Shown here: positions 44,289 through 53,374 of the stretch, in pieces
Layout: each line of letters starts with the position of its first letter
Position numbering within the stretch: position 1 is the first letter of the stretch
Assembly (NCBI GenBank): GCA_044221805.1
Contig: JBGAOK010000005.1
Coordinates: forward strand, 4,486 to 68,485
Length of the DNA stretch: 64,000 nucleotides
From: Meridianimarinicoccus sp044221805
GTDB taxonomy: Bacteria; Pseudomonadota; Alphaproteobacteria; Rhodobacterales; Rhodobacteraceae
Reading direction: 5' to 3'
Program-made: the position numbers and the translations under genes
The notes under the pieces: generated by a model
Told to the model about the DNA's origin: nothing
The model's database searches: none
Seen by the model: the letters and a program-made list of their open reading frames with translations, nothing else

Positions 44289-45164
44289 ATGCCCAAGGTC
44301 ACCCTCGACACCATCACCGACGTGGTCATCGCCTCGCTGGGCGAGACCGGTCCCGTCACCGAGCGTCAGCGCGAGATCATGTCCGCCCTGATCAGGCACC
44401 TGCACGGCTTCTGCAAGGACGTGAAGCTGCAGCACCACGAATTCCTGGCCGCCTGCGACTACCTGGCCCGCGCCGGCCAGACCTGTTCGGACAAGAGGCA
44501 GGAATTCATCCTGCTGGGGGATATCCTTGGCGTCGAGGTGCTGGTCGACATGCTGACCAACGCGGTCGATGGCAGCGAAAGCGAGTCGACCGTGCTGGGT
44601 CCGTTCTATCGCGAGAACCCGCCGGTGCTGCCGAAGGGTGCCTCGGTGGTGCAGAAGCACTTCGACAACGAGGAATCCGTGTATTTCGAAGGCGTCATCC
44701 GCGACACCGCCGGCAACCCGCTGGCCGGCGTGACGCTGGATGTCTGGGAGGACGCGCCCAACGGCCTCTATGAAAACCACGACCCCGACCAGCCCGACTA
44801 CAACCTCCGCGGCCGGTTCGTGACCGACGCGGACGGCCACTATGCCTTCCGCGCCCTGCGTCCGGTCCCCTATCCGATCCCGGACAACGAGACCGCGGGC
44901 GAATTGCTGCGCTTCATGGGCCACCACCCGAACCGGCCGGGGCACATGCACTTCATCATCTCGAAGGACGGCTACCGTGCGCTGATCAGCCAGGTCTATG
45001 ACGGCAGCTCGGCCTGGCTCGACAACGACTCGGTCTTCGCGGTGAAGGACAGCCTGATCGGCGAGTTCCGCAAGGCTGGCCCGGATCTGGACACCGACCT
45101 GCACGTGAGCTTCGACTTCGTGCTGAAGCCGATGGCGGCAAGCCAGTCGATCGCGGCCGAATAA
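44289..45164 (+). CDS. Intradiol ring-cleavage dioxygenase (catechol or hydroxyquinol 1,2-dioxygenase)
   Basis: A 291-residue non-haem Fe(III) dioxygenase that splits a catechol between its hydroxyls. The N-terminal helical dioxygenase domain is followed by the beta core with all four iron ligands: Tyr161 (NGLYENHD), Tyr195 (VPYPIPD), His219 and His221 (RPGHMHF). The YPIPD and GHHPNRPGH forms are closer to the hydroxyquinol/chlorocatechol branch than to classical CatA. With catB and benABCD in the same region, catechol to cis,cis-muconate is the contextual prediction; no maleylacetate reductase, needed after hydroxyquinol cleavage, is seen. ATG 44289 follows GAGGAGG. Confidence 0.87.
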   Translation: MPKVTLDTITDVVIASLGETGPVTERQREIMSALIRHLHGFCKDVKLQHHEFLAACDYLARAGQTCSDKRQEFILLGDILGVEVLVDMLTNAVDGSESESTVLGPFYRENPPVLPKGASVVQKHFDNEESVYFEGVIRDTAGNPLAGVTLDVWEDAPNGLYENHDPDQPDYNLRGRFVTDADGHYAFRALRPVPYPIPDNETAGELLRFMGHHPNRPGHMHFIISKDGYRALISQVYDGSSAWLDNDSVFAVKDSLIGEFRKAGPDLDTDLHVSFDFVLKPMAASQSIAAE

Positions 45165-45187
45165 TCCGGCCGATCGCGACACCGGCG

Positions 45188-45218
45188 AGGGGGCTCCCAT
45201 TGTTTCGGGGGCCCCTTT
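45188..45218 (+). terminator. Probable intrinsic terminator after the dioxygenase gene
   Basis: AGGGGGCTCCC and GGGGGCCCCT pair over ten bases with one bulged G and one G-T pair around an ATTGTTTC loop, followed by TTT. It lies between the dioxygenase stop (45164) and the LysR gene, 20-odd bases after the stop. Confidence 0.6.
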
Positions 45219-45257
45219 GCGTCTAGGCTGCGCTGCCCTCGGGGAGGAGGGTCATCG

Positions 45258-46241
45258 ATGAACCTGAAGCAGCTGAAGTACTTCATGGCCGTGGCCGAAG
45301 AGATGCATTTCGGCCGGGCCGCCGAACGGCTGGGCATCGCGCAACCGCCGCTTTCGCGCCAGATCAAGCAGCTCGAGGACGATCTGGGGGCGGTGCTGTT
45401 CAACCGCGGCCGCAGCGCGATCACCCTGACCCAGGCCGGCGAACGGCTGCTGGAGCGCGGCAAGGCGATCTTCAACATGATCCAGGACACAAGGCTCGAG
45501 GTGCGCCGGATCGGCCAGGGCGCCGAAGGGCGGTTGCGGATCGGTTTCGTCGGGTCCTCGACCTATGGCATCCTGCCGACGATCATCAAGTCGTTCCGGG
45601 CGCATCACCCGCAGGTCGTGCTGAGCCTTCTGCCGATGAACAACGCGCAGCTGCACCGGATGCTGATCAGCCGCGAGATCGACGTCGCCTTCGCCCGCCC
45701 CGCGCTGCAGGATGCCGAGTTCGTCAAGCTGAAGCTGCTCGACGAACCGCTGACGCTGGCGGCGCCGGACACCCTGGACACCGGCCCCCGGCGCCATGTC
45801 GACCTTGCCAGCCTGGGAAAGCAGAATTTCATCCTTTATCCCGAGTATCCGCGGCCCAGCTATGCCGACTTCGTGCTGGCGCGCTGCGCCGACCAAGGCT
45901 TCAACGTCGAGAAGCGGGTCTTCACCATGGACCTGCAGACCGCGCTCAGCCTCGTCGCCATTGGCGAGGGCGTCTGCGTCGTGCCCCGCTCGGTCGGTAC
46001 GGCGCAGCGCAACGGCATCCGCTTCCTGCCTTTTGATCCGCCGCTGGGTTCGACCGAGCTGTCGGTGAATTACCGGATCGACGAGCAGGGTGTGCATGTG
46101 CGGAGCTTTGTCCGCATTGCCCAGTCGGTCGCCCGGCGCATCTCCGCCGAGCGCGCGGACGGCGGGCCGGATGAGGGGGCAGCGCCCGCCCCCATTCCCG
46201 CCCCCGTCGCGACCGCCATCGACGACGGGGACAAGGCCTGA
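45258..46241 (+). CDS. LysR-family regulator, BenM/CatM-like
   Basis: A 327-residue LysR-type regulator. The N-terminal winged HTH is textbook: LKYFMAVAEEMHFGRAAERL, then QPPLSRQIKQLEDDLGAVLF. The effector domain (from about 90) includes RIGFVGSSTYGILP, as in the BenM/CatM/ClcR group that senses muconate or benzoate. The C-terminal 30 residues are a Pro/Ala-rich extension. It follows the intradiol dioxygenase on the same strand, and it probably activates that gene and the divergent operon through the paired GTAT-N6-ATAC sites. Confidence 0.9.
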   Translation: MNLKQLKYFMAVAEEMHFGRAAERLGIAQPPLSRQIKQLEDDLGAVLFNRGRSAITLTQAGERLLERGKAIFNMIQDTRLEVRRIGQGAEGRLRIGFVGSSTYGILPTIIKSFRAHHPQVVLSLLPMNNAQLHRMLISREIDVAFARPALQDAEFVKLKLLDEPLTLAAPDTLDTGPRRHVDLASLGKQNFILYPEYPRPSYADFVLARCADQGFNVEKRVFTMDLQTALSLVAIGEGVCVVPRSVGTAQRNGIRFLPFDPPLGSTELSVNYRIDEQGVHVRSFVRIAQSVARRISAERADGGPDEGAAPAPIPAPVATAIDDGDKA

Positions 46242-46364
46242 CAGGTCACAGTGCCCGCCGCTTGCGGCGCAGACCCGATACCGCGCCACGTCGGGCTGCA
46301 CAGTTCCGGCATCCGAATTCGGACTGCGGCGGCCTAACCGGGCCGATCGCCTTCAGCCGGGGCG

Positions 46365-46413
46365 CAAAAGCCTTGCGAAGGCTTTTGGCAAAAGTCTTCC
46401 GGAAGACTTTTGC
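46365..46413. terminator. Tandem perfect hairpins, probable bidirectional terminator or REP-like element
   Basis: Hairpin 1 (46365-46387): ten-base stem CAAAAGCCTT / AAGGCTTTTG around GCG. Hairpin 2 (46388-46413): a perfect 26-base palindrome with arms GCAAAAGTCTTCC / GGAAGACTTTTGC. The outer arms GGGCGCAAAAG / CTTTTGCGCCC can also pair, giving a three-way fold. Each hairpin carries A and T runs, so it could terminate on both strands. It lies between the convergent LysR gene and the pcaB relic. Confidence 0.65.
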
Positions 46414-46464
46414 GCCCCCGGTGCAGCGTCCCCGGTGCGGCGGCGGCGCTGCGCGGGAGGCGTA

Positions 46465-47512
46465 GCTCAGTCCGCCTCGCCGAGGCAGGCGGATGCCGGC
46501 GAGGAGTTCGCCGGCCCGGGCCGCCGCCGCGGACGATATAACCATCGCCGGCGGTTCCATCCCATTCGTCCAGGCGGCGCCCGAACGCTCCTGCTCGTGC
46601 ACCAGCGCACGGTTGCGCATCCCCGCCAGGGCTGGCGTGGCGCAGGCCACGAAGCTCGGCCCGCGCAGGTTCTTCCATGCGCCATGGCCGAGAAGCTGCG
46701 CCCGCTGCTTCGCCGGGCGATCCAGCGTCCACCCCTGCTGCGCCATCGGCGCCACGTCCTGGCCGAGCTTGCCGAGGCTGCGCTGACCAGCAGCAGCCAG
46801 CCGGCATACTCGACGACCCGTTGCACATCGCATGCCCAGGCCCGCGGCGCCGGCGCTGCCGGCCAGGCCGGTCACCGGCGCCGCGGCCGTTGCCCGCCGG
46901 TCGCCCGGCCCACCGCTGATCGCCCACCGCGCGAACTGGACCTTCCACGCCGGGTACAGCGCCGCCGGCCAGCAGATGGCCTCGACGGCAGCAGGTCGCC
47001 AGCCAGTCCACCGGTGACCGGCAGCTGCTGCATCCGCGTCCGCGCCATCAGCGGGCGGGCGCCGAAGCCGGCCTCCAGCGCACCGCCAGCCGGTCGACCA
47101 GCCCGGCGATCCCGGCCGCCAGATGGTCCGAGACATCGCGCAGCGCCAGCATCCGTCGCGGTGTCGATCAGGTCCTGGCTGGTGGCGCCGGCATGGACCA
47201 GGGGCACCAGGTCGGGCCCGGCGGGCAGCCCGGCCACATGGGCCTTCAGCTGGGCGACGAAATCCGGCACCGCCAGCCCGTCCTCGGGGATCGCCGCCGC
47301 CACCGCGCCATGTCGGGGCGGAAGCCTGATCGCTGCTGCCGCCGCCGCCGCCCGGCCGGATCCGCCAGCCCGAGCGCCCCCAGCGCCTCGGCCAGCGCCG
47401 CCTCGAAACCGAGGAAATCCGCCGCCGTCCGCTCGGCCGAAAACACCCGCGCCACCACCGCATCCACAAACAGCGGCGAAAAGAAACCGTTCTGCAGCGT
47501 CAGAGGGTTCAT
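46465..47512 (-). pseudogene. pcaB: 3-carboxy-cis,cis-muconate cycloisomerase, multiply frameshifted
   Basis: The N-terminus is clear from ATG 47512: LTLQNGFFSPLFVDAVVARVF and FLGFEAALAEALGALGLAD. After a shift, another frame gives VPDFVAQLKAHVAGLPAGPD and PLVHAGATSQDLIDTA, the fumarase-superfamily signature region of PcaB. Later pieces (LMARTRMQQ, then MRNRALVHEQERSGAAW and AAARAGELLAGI) are scattered over further frames. At least four lesions are needed, so this is true decay and not a single sequencing error. The 3' boundary is approximate. It follows the MFS gene on the same strand, showing that a protocatechuate branch was once linked to this cluster. Confidence 0.82.
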
Positions 47513-47541
47513 GGCGGTCAATCTCCAGGGAAGAACGGGGA

Positions 47542-47567
47542 CGCCCCCGGACATGACGCCGGGGGCG
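47542..47567. terminator. GC-rich hairpin between MFS gene and pcaB relic
   Basis: CGCCCCCGG and CCGGGGGCG form a perfect nine-base stem around an eight-base loop, just downstream of the MFS transporter stop. No T run follows on the minus strand, so it may act as an attenuator or mRNA-stabilising hairpin rather than a strong terminator. Confidence 0.4.
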
Positions 47568-47634
47568 GAAAAGGTCCAGCCGAAAGCCGGTGCTGCCCCC
47601 GGTGAGGGGAACAGCCGCGCCCAGGTCCGTGTCG

Positions 47635-48846
47635 TCAGGCGTGAACGGCCATGCCGCCGTTTCGCCGGCGCAGGATCAATCCCACCGTGGCCAGCCCGCA
47701 GATCGCGGCGATCGGCAGGATGGCGTAGAGAACCTGGCTCGGCCCCAGACCGCGGGCCAGCAGGGCGCCAGCGAAGAGCGGCCCGACGATCGAACCCAAC
47801 CGTCCGACCGCCACCGCGATACCGACGCCGGTGCCCCGCACGGTCTTCGGATAGCACTGAGGTGCGAGCCCGTAGAGCAGCGACTGGGCGCAGAGCAGCC
47901 CGCCGCCCACCAGCGCACCCGAGGCCAGCGCCGCGACCATGTTACCGCCGGGGATCGTGCTCATCACCAGAAGCGAGGCGATCAGCACGGCAAAGATCGC
48001 GGTTGCCGAAATTGCCGGACGATCGCCGTCCAGAAGCCGTCCGCCGACGATGCTTCCGGCGGCACCGCCGAGGTTGAAGAAGATCTGGACCATCGATGCC
48101 TGGCTGCGCTGGAAACCCAGCGAGACGAGAAGCTGCGGCAGCCAGTTGACAAGTAGGTAGACGACCACCAGCCCGAAGAAGAAGGCCGCCCACAGCAGGA
48201 CGGTCGCGAAAATCGTGCCGGGAGCGAAGATCGCCCGCAGGCGGCTTTCGGGGATATCGTCCGTATGGCTGACCCGGAAGGGCGGCATCAGCAGGAACAG
48301 CGGGACGACGAGCAGAAGCGGCAGCACGCCGCCGATGATGAAGATCGATTGCCAGTCATCGTGCAGGCCCAGCATCGCGACCAGGCTTGCGACCGCGGCG
48401 CCAAGGGGCACGCCCGCGTACATCAGGGCGACGGCGCGACCGCGGCGGTTGGTGGTGGTCGATTCCGCCGCGATGGCGACCAGATTCGGCAGCGCGCCGC
48501 CAAGACCGATCCCGGTCAGGAAGCGCATCAGCACCAGATGCTGGAACGTGTCCGCAAAGGCGGTGGCAATCGAGAACAGGCCGAAGGCGACGAGGGCCAG
48601 CGACAGGCCCGCCCTGCGGCCCCAGCGGTCGGCGATCAGACCGCCGCCAAGGGCGCCGAAGATCAGCCCGAAGGTGGCGGCCGAAAAGAACAGGCCCATC
48701 TGGTTCGGCTGCAGTCCGAAAGCCGGCGCGAGTTTGGGCGCGGCGACGCCGGCGGCCTGCAGATCGAAACCTTCGATGAGTGCGGCCAGGAACACGAGCA
48801 CAAGTGCCCGGGTCCCCGCACCGCGGTGCGAGGTTGTGGTGGTCAT
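47635..48846 (-). CDS. Aromatic acid:H+ symporter (MFS, AAHS family)
   Basis: A 403-residue 12-helix major facilitator of the aromatic acid:H+ symporter group (PcaK, BenK, MhpT). The opening LVFLAALIEGFDLQAAGVAAP carries the conserved Asp of helix 1. The helix 2-3 loop is GLIADRWGRRAG, with a second conserved stretch at LTGIGLGGALPNLVAIAAE. ATG 48846 follows AGGAGGAACC; the open frame further upstream is a shadow. As the terminal intact gene of the hydroxycinnamate-type cluster it would import the phenolic acid, but 3-hydroxybenzoate or protocatechuate are also possible substrates. Confidence 0.88.
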   Translation of the reverse strand: MTTTTSHRGAGTRALVLVFLAALIEGFDLQAAGVAAPKLAPAFGLQPNQMGLFFSAATFGLIFGALGGGLIADRWGRRAGLSLALVAFGLFSIATAFADTFQHLVLMRFLTGIGLGGALPNLVAIAAESTTTNRRGRAVALMYAGVPLGAAVASLVAMLGLHDDWQSIFIIGGVLPLLLVVPLFLLMPPFRVSHTDDIPESRLRAIFAPGTIFATVLLWAAFFFGLVVVYLLVNWLPQLLVSLGFQRSQASMVQIFFNLGGAAGSIVGGRLLDGDRPAISATAIFAVLIASLLVMSTIPGGNMVAALASGALVGGGLLCAQSLLYGLAPQCYPKTVRGTGVGIAVAVGRLGSIVGPLFAGALLARGLGPSQVLYAILPIAAICGLATVGLILRRRNGGMAVHA

Positions 48847-49022
48847 GGGGTGGTTCCTCCTGCGCCGTCTCTCCCGCGGCGCGCTTAATGGTTGGTCCGT
48901 CTGGCGGGCCGCGGAACCGGGAAGGACCGGCGCCGCGGGTCTGGACGCGGAGGGCGGATCAGAGTGCGCCCGCGCGACTTTCCGGATGCCCGGCCGCAGC
49001 AGGGCGGCCGGGGACTTCGGGT

Positions 49023-50597
49023 TCAGGCGAAGGCGGGTGACCGCACCCCGGTCAGAACCCGGGCCCCGAGCCGGCAGAGCCGGTCGCGGTCGGCAGGGGG
49101 CGCGGCATCGGCCGCAGCGAGGATCCGCGCCCAAGCGGCGCGGAAGGCCAGGGTTGCGGTCAGGTCCATGAAGGCGGTGGCCTCGGCCGCAGGGTCGGGA
49201 CTGGCAAGCAGGCGGCGCGCCTCGGCCTGCCACGCCGCCGCGGCGTCGGCCAGTTCCGGCCCGCTGTCGCGCAGGAAGGCGGCGAAGGCCGCAGCGCCGG
49301 CGCCGCCCGAGACGGTCAGCGACCGGGTCGCGGTGGTCCGCGCCAGAACGCCGTTGGTGCCCTCGTAGATCGCGCAGATCCGGGCGTCGCGCCAGTTCTG
49401 CTCGGCGCCGTATTCGCGCAGGTAGCCATAGCCGCCCATGACCTGGATCGCCATGTCGGCGGCGCGGATCCCGGCCTCGGTGCCGAAGGCCTTGCAGACC
49501 GGGGTCATGAAGCCGACGAAGGCGGGGTCGCTGCCCAGCTCCTGCGCCACCAGCGTCAGGTGGCACAGCGCCCGGGCACCAAGCGCCAGCGCGTCGCAGT
49601 CATCGATCATCCGCGCCACGTCGGCGTGGCGGTCGATGGTGACCGGCCGGCCGGCGGCATCGCGGCCCTGCACCCGTTCGGCGGCATAGCGCCGGGCGAG
49701 ATCGGCGGCGCGGGCGGCATGGGCCACGCCCTGCAGCCCCACGTCGAGACGCGCATGGTTCATCATCGCGAACATGGCCTTCAGCCCGTCGCCTTCCGCG
49801 CCGATCAGGTCGGCCTCGGCGCCGTCGAAGGCAAGCTGGCAGGTGGGCGAGGCGTGCAGGCCCAGCTTCTCCTCGATCCGGGTGACGCTGATCCGGTTGC
49901 GGCTGCCATCGGGCAGGTCCGACCGGCAGGCAAACAGGCTCAGACCGCGCACGCCGTCATCGGGGGCGCCGGTGCGGGCGAGGACAAGGTGCAGGATGCC
50001 CGTGCTCATGTCCTGATCCCCGCCCGAGATGAAGATCTTCTCGCCCGTGATCCGCCAGCGGTCGCCCGCGGGGCTGGCGCGGGTCCGGATCGCCGACAGG
50101 TCGGATCCGGCGCCGGGTTCGGTCAGGCACATGGTCGACAGCCAGCGCCCCTCGGCCAGCGGCGGGATCAGCGCCGCCTGCTGCCCGGGCGTGGCGTGGT
50201 GCAGCAAGAGGTCGGTGGCGCCATGGGCCAGCGAGGTGACCATCTGCAACGCATGGTTGGCGCCGGTGAAGATCTCGCTCACCGCGGCGTTGACGGCGCG
50301 GCCAAGGTTCTGGCCGCCAAATTCCTCGGGCGCGCCGATCCCCTGCCAGCCCTGGGCGGCTAGGTCGTGGTAGACCTCGGCGAAGCCCGCGGGCATCCGC
50401 ACCCGGCCGTTTTCCAGCCGGCAGCCTTCGGCGTCGCCGGTGGCGTCAAGGGGCGCGATCCGCTCTTCGGCGAAGCTGGCAAAATGGCCGACGATCTCGC
50501 GGGCGAGATCCGCGTCCCATGCGGGCAGGCGGCCGGCCTTCGCCACATGGACCAGCGAGAACAGGATGTCGTCGACGGGAGCATGGAACGCGGTCAT
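49023..50597 (-). CDS. Acyl-CoA dehydrogenase
   Basis: A 524-residue FAD-dependent acyl-CoA dehydrogenase. The FAD-binding signature is CLTEPGAGSDLSAIRT, then ITGEKIFISGGDQD. The C-terminal domain holds MGGYGYLREYGAEQNWRDARICAIYEGTNGV with the likely catalytic Glu in IYEGTN. It has an N-terminal extension before the usual fold, as in the DmdC-like subgroup, but is shorter than typical DmdC proteins. It overlaps the amidohydrolase gene by four bases. In this cluster it could introduce the side-chain double bond in dihydro-hydroxycinnamoyl-CoA (phenylpropanoid) substrates. Confidence 0.88.
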   Translation of the reverse strand: MTAFHAPVDDILFSLVHVAKAGRLPAWDADLAREIVGHFASFAEERIAPLDATGDAEGCRLENGRVRMPAGFAEVYHDLAAQGWQGIGAPEEFGGQNLGRAVNAAVSEIFTGANHALQMVTSLAHGATDLLLHHATPGQQAALIPPLAEGRWLSTMCLTEPGAGSDLSAIRTRASPAGDRWRITGEKIFISGGDQDMSTGILHLVLARTGAPDDGVRGLSLFACRSDLPDGSRNRISVTRIEEKLGLHASPTCQLAFDGAEADLIGAEGDGLKAMFAMMNHARLDVGLQGVAHAARAADLARRYAAERVQGRDAAGRPVTIDRHADVARMIDDCDALALGARALCHLTLVAQELGSDPAFVGFMTPVCKAFGTEAGIRAADMAIQVMGGYGYLREYGAEQNWRDARICAIYEGTNGVLARTTATRSLTVSGGAGAAAFAAFLRDSGPELADAAAAWQAEARRLLASPDPAAEATAFMDLTATLAFRAAWARILAAADAAPPADRDRLCRLGARVLTGVRSPAFA

Positions 50598-51466
50598 GAC
50601 ACCCCCAGAAGCCGCAGGGCGTTCTGCTTCAGGATCAGCGGTCGGACTTCGTCGCGGAACTCGGCCTTGTCGAAGGCGTCCAGCCATTTCTCGGGCGCGA
50701 TCATCGGCCAGTCGGATCCGAACAGCATCTTGGTCTTCAGGATGGTGTTGGCGTATTGCACGAGGATCTTCGGGAAGTACTTCGGCGACCAGCCCGACAG
50801 GTCGATATAGACGTTGGGCTTGTGCTGGGCGACCGCCAGCGCCTCCTCCTGCCAGGGGAAGGACGGGTGGGCGAGGATGATCGGCATGTCGGGGAAATCC
50901 ACCGCCACGTCGTCGATATGCATCGGGTTCGAGTATTTCAGCCGCATCCCGTTGCCGCCGCGCATGCCCGAGCCGACCCCGGTCTGCCCGGTGTGGAACA
51001 GCGCGGGCTTGCCGGTCTCGGCGATCGCCTCGTAAAGCGGCCAGGCCATCCGGTCGTTGGGATAGAAGCCCTGCATGGTGGGGTGGAACTTGAAGCCCTG
51101 CACGCCGTGGTTCTCGACCAGGGTGCGCGCCTCGCGGGCGCCCAGCTTGCCTTTCGCCGGATCGATCGAGGCGAAGGGGATCAGGATGTCGCTGTGCCGG
51201 GCGCAGGCCTCGGCCACCTCGAAATTGGAATAGCGCCGGTAACCCGTCTCGCGTTCGGCATCGACCGGGAAGATCACCGCGGCGATGTTCGCCGCCCGGA
51301 AATGCGCCGCGGTCTGGTCGATCGTCGGCGGATGGGTCCAGGGCGCGCCGAAATAGCGCGCCATGGTGCTTTGGAGGTCGTCATAGCCGTCGTCGGCATG
51401 ACAGCCGCAGGGCTCTTCGGCATGGGTGTGGAAGTCGATCGCGCGGACCGACGAGAAATCGACCAT
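50594..51466 (-). CDS. Amidohydrolase_2-family enzyme, CouO-like C-C hydrolase candidate
   Basis: A 290-residue TIM-barrel metal-dependent hydrolase/decarboxylase of the amidohydrolase_2 family. It shows AIDFHTHAEEPCG (HxH), GFKFHPTMQGFYPND, LFHTGQTG, ILAHPSFPWQEEAL and the metal Asp in LFGSDWPMI. The related CouO of the Rhodococcus jostii p-coumarate pathway performs a retro-Claisen hydrolysis of the aryl beta-keto-CoA. The presence of a hydroxycinnamoyl-CoA ligase, crotonase and SDR in the same operon supports the same role here. It lies 11 bp from the CoA ligase and overlaps the acyl-CoA dehydrogenase. Confidence 0.83.
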   Translation of the reverse strand: MVDFSSVRAIDFHTHAEEPCGCHADDGYDDLQSTMARYFGAPWTHPPTIDQTAAHFRAANIAAVIFPVDAERETGYRRYSNFEVAEACARHSDILIPFASIDPAKGKLGAREARTLVENHGVQGFKFHPTMQGFYPNDRMAWPLYEAIAETGKPALFHTGQTGVGSGMRGGNGMRLKYSNPMHIDDVAVDFPDMPIILAHPSFPWQEEALAVAQHKPNVYIDLSGWSPKYFPKILVQYANTILKTKMLFGSDWPMIAPEKWLDAFDKAEFRDEVRPLILKQNALRLLGVS

Positions 51467-51477
51467 TGTTGCCTCCC

Positions 51478-53352
51478 TCAGACGCGGATCAGCGCCGGGT
51501 CTTCATTGTCGTAGAGCCGCTCGACGATGTCGGCCCGGCGGGTCAGGATGTTGCGGATGTTGAGCGAGCCCTTGTCGGTCACCTCGTGATGCGCCACCGA
51601 GGGCGGCGCGGCGAGGATGATGGCGCGGGTGATCCGCTTGGCCGATCCGGTCACATGGGCGTTCAGCGCCCTGAGCCGTTCCTCGATCTGCGCCATCAGG
51701 TGCGCATCGGTCACGGCGCCCAGCGTGACCTCGCCCGTGGCCGCGATGCCGGGCGCCGGGAAGACCAGGAGGCCCACCTCGCCCCGGTCATGGCCGCAGA
51801 TCACCACGTCCTGGGCCAGGCCCGCGAGGTCCTTCAGGACATTCATCCGCAGCGTCCCGGCCTGCACCCAGGTGCCGGTTTCCAGCTTGAAATCCTCGGA
51901 CACCCGACCGTCGAAGATCAGGCCGCGGCTGGCGTCGGCCGGGTCGACGAAGCGCACGGCGTCGCCGGTGATGAAGAAACCTTCCTCGTCGAAGGCGGCG
52001 GCAGTCTTGTCGGGATCGTTGAAATAGCCCGGCATGATGTTAGGCCCCTTCACCCGGATCTCGCAGCGCAGCTCGGCGTCGGGGATCAGCTTCACCGTCA
52101 CCCCTGCCAGCGGCACCCCGATCACCCCGGACCGGCCGATCGGCTCGTGTACCATCAGGCAGGCCGGCGCGGTCTCGGTCAGGCCCCAGCTCGAGATCAT
52201 CAGCGGCAGGCCGCCGCGGGCCTCGAAGCAATAGCGTTCCAGTGCCTCCCAGACCGGCTGGGGCAGCGAGGCGCCGGCATAGAACAACAGTTGCTGGTCC
52301 TTGAAGATGTGCCGGCGCAGATCGGGCCTGTCGGCCAGCGCGTCGACGATCATCCCGAACCCCACCGGCACGTTGAAGGCCAGCGTTCCCGGCCGGTCGG
52401 TGCGGTTCTTCAGGGTGGTGGCAAAGGCCGGCCCGGTGGGCTTGCCGTTGTCGATCGTCAGGGTGCCGCCATTGGCCAGCATCATGTTGACGTTGTGGCT
52501 GCCGCCGAAGACGTGGTTCCACGGCAGCCAGTCGGTGATCCGCGGCGCGTGATCGGCCAGGAAGGGCAGCGCGGCCAGAATCTGGGCCTGGTTCACGCAC
52601 ATCATCCCATGGGTGGTCAGCACCCCTTTCGGGTCCGAACTCGACCCCGAGGTGAACAGGATCTTGGCCAGGCTGTCGGGTCCGACCAATGCGTGCGCCG
52701 CGTCCACGTCGATGCCGGCGTCGCCGGCGAGAAGATCGGCGAAGGGCGTGACGGGACGCGAGGCTTCGCCGCGGGCGGCGACGATCTCGACGCCCTGAAG
52801 CTCGGGCAGGGCGAGGGCGTCGGCGTAGCGGGTGGCATCGTCCACGAAGGCGAGCTTCGGGTGGACCTTGTTCAGCACATAGGTCAGCCGGGCGTGGGCC
52901 TCGGCGATCAGCGCGTATTGTTCGGCCAGCGGCACCACCGGGATGCCCACATACTGCGCCGCCAGCGACAGGATCAGGTGGTCGACGCCGTTGCCGGACA
53001 GCACCGCAATGGTATCATCCTGCCCCAGACCCCGGGCCAGCAACGCCGCGCCGACCGCCCGCACCTGGTCGAGAAGCTCGGCATAGGTCACGTTGCGGAA
53101 GCCCACGCCGGTCACCGGGCGTTCCGAGACCGCGATGCGATAGGGCGCCTTCTCGGCCCATTCGTGCAGCCAGGCCCCGGTGTTCGGCGCGGCCGGCGGC
53201 AGCGCGTGGCCCGAGCGCAGCAGGATCGTGCCGTCGGCGCGGTCCTCGCGCACGACCTTGTGCGGCGCATAGCGCGTCAGAGTGTGCTGCCTTGCCCATT
53301 CGGCGCGTTCGGCGGTCCCGCTCGGCGCGGTCGGTATCTCGATCACGGTCAT
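51478..53352 (-). CDS. Feruloyl-CoA synthetase-like CoA ligase
   Basis: A 624-residue ANL-superfamily acyl-CoA ligase activating a hydroxycinnamate (ferulate, p-coumarate) with ATP and CoA. The P-loop motif is LFTSGSSSDPKGVL, followed by WLPWNHVFGG and the A5 region SSWGLTETAPACL. The stretch GPNIMPGYF to FITGDAVRFVDPADASRGLIFDGRVSEDFKLETGTWV is characteristic of the Fcs group. The C-terminal catalytic Lys is in VTDKGSLN. It lies between the crotonase and amidohydrolase genes with gaps under 25 bp. The phenyl ring substituents accepted cannot be read from the sequence. Confidence 0.9.
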   Translation of the reverse strand: MTVIEIPTAPSGTAERAEWARQHTLTRYAPHKVVREDRADGTILLRSGHALPPAAPNTGAWLHEWAEKAPYRIAVSERPVTGVGFRNVTYAELLDQVRAVGAALLARGLGQDDTIAVLSGNGVDHLILSLAAQYVGIPVVPLAEQYALIAEAHARLTYVLNKVHPKLAFVDDATRYADALALPELQGVEIVAARGEASRPVTPFADLLAGDAGIDVDAAHALVGPDSLAKILFTSGSSSDPKGVLTTHGMMCVNQAQILAALPFLADHAPRITDWLPWNHVFGGSHNVNMMLANGGTLTIDNGKPTGPAFATTLKNRTDRPGTLAFNVPVGFGMIVDALADRPDLRRHIFKDQQLLFYAGASLPQPVWEALERYCFEARGGLPLMISSWGLTETAPACLMVHEPIGRSGVIGVPLAGVTVKLIPDAELRCEIRVKGPNIMPGYFNDPDKTAAAFDEEGFFITGDAVRFVDPADASRGLIFDGRVSEDFKLETGTWVQAGTLRMNVLKDLAGLAQDVVICGHDRGEVGLLVFPAPGIAATGEVTLGAVTDAHLMAQIEERLRALNAHVTGSAKRITRAIILAAPPSVAHHEVTDKGSLNIRNILTRRADIVERLYDNEDPALIRV

Positions 53353-53374
53353 TTCTCCCCCCCCTTGTCTTGCG

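Noticed and set aside
46441..46500. tRNA-like string GGAGGCGTAGCTCAGTCCGCC
   Set aside because: It resembles a D-arm but no anticodon arm, T-arm (GTTCGAATC) or acceptor pairing follows, and it lies at the 3' end of the pcaB relic.
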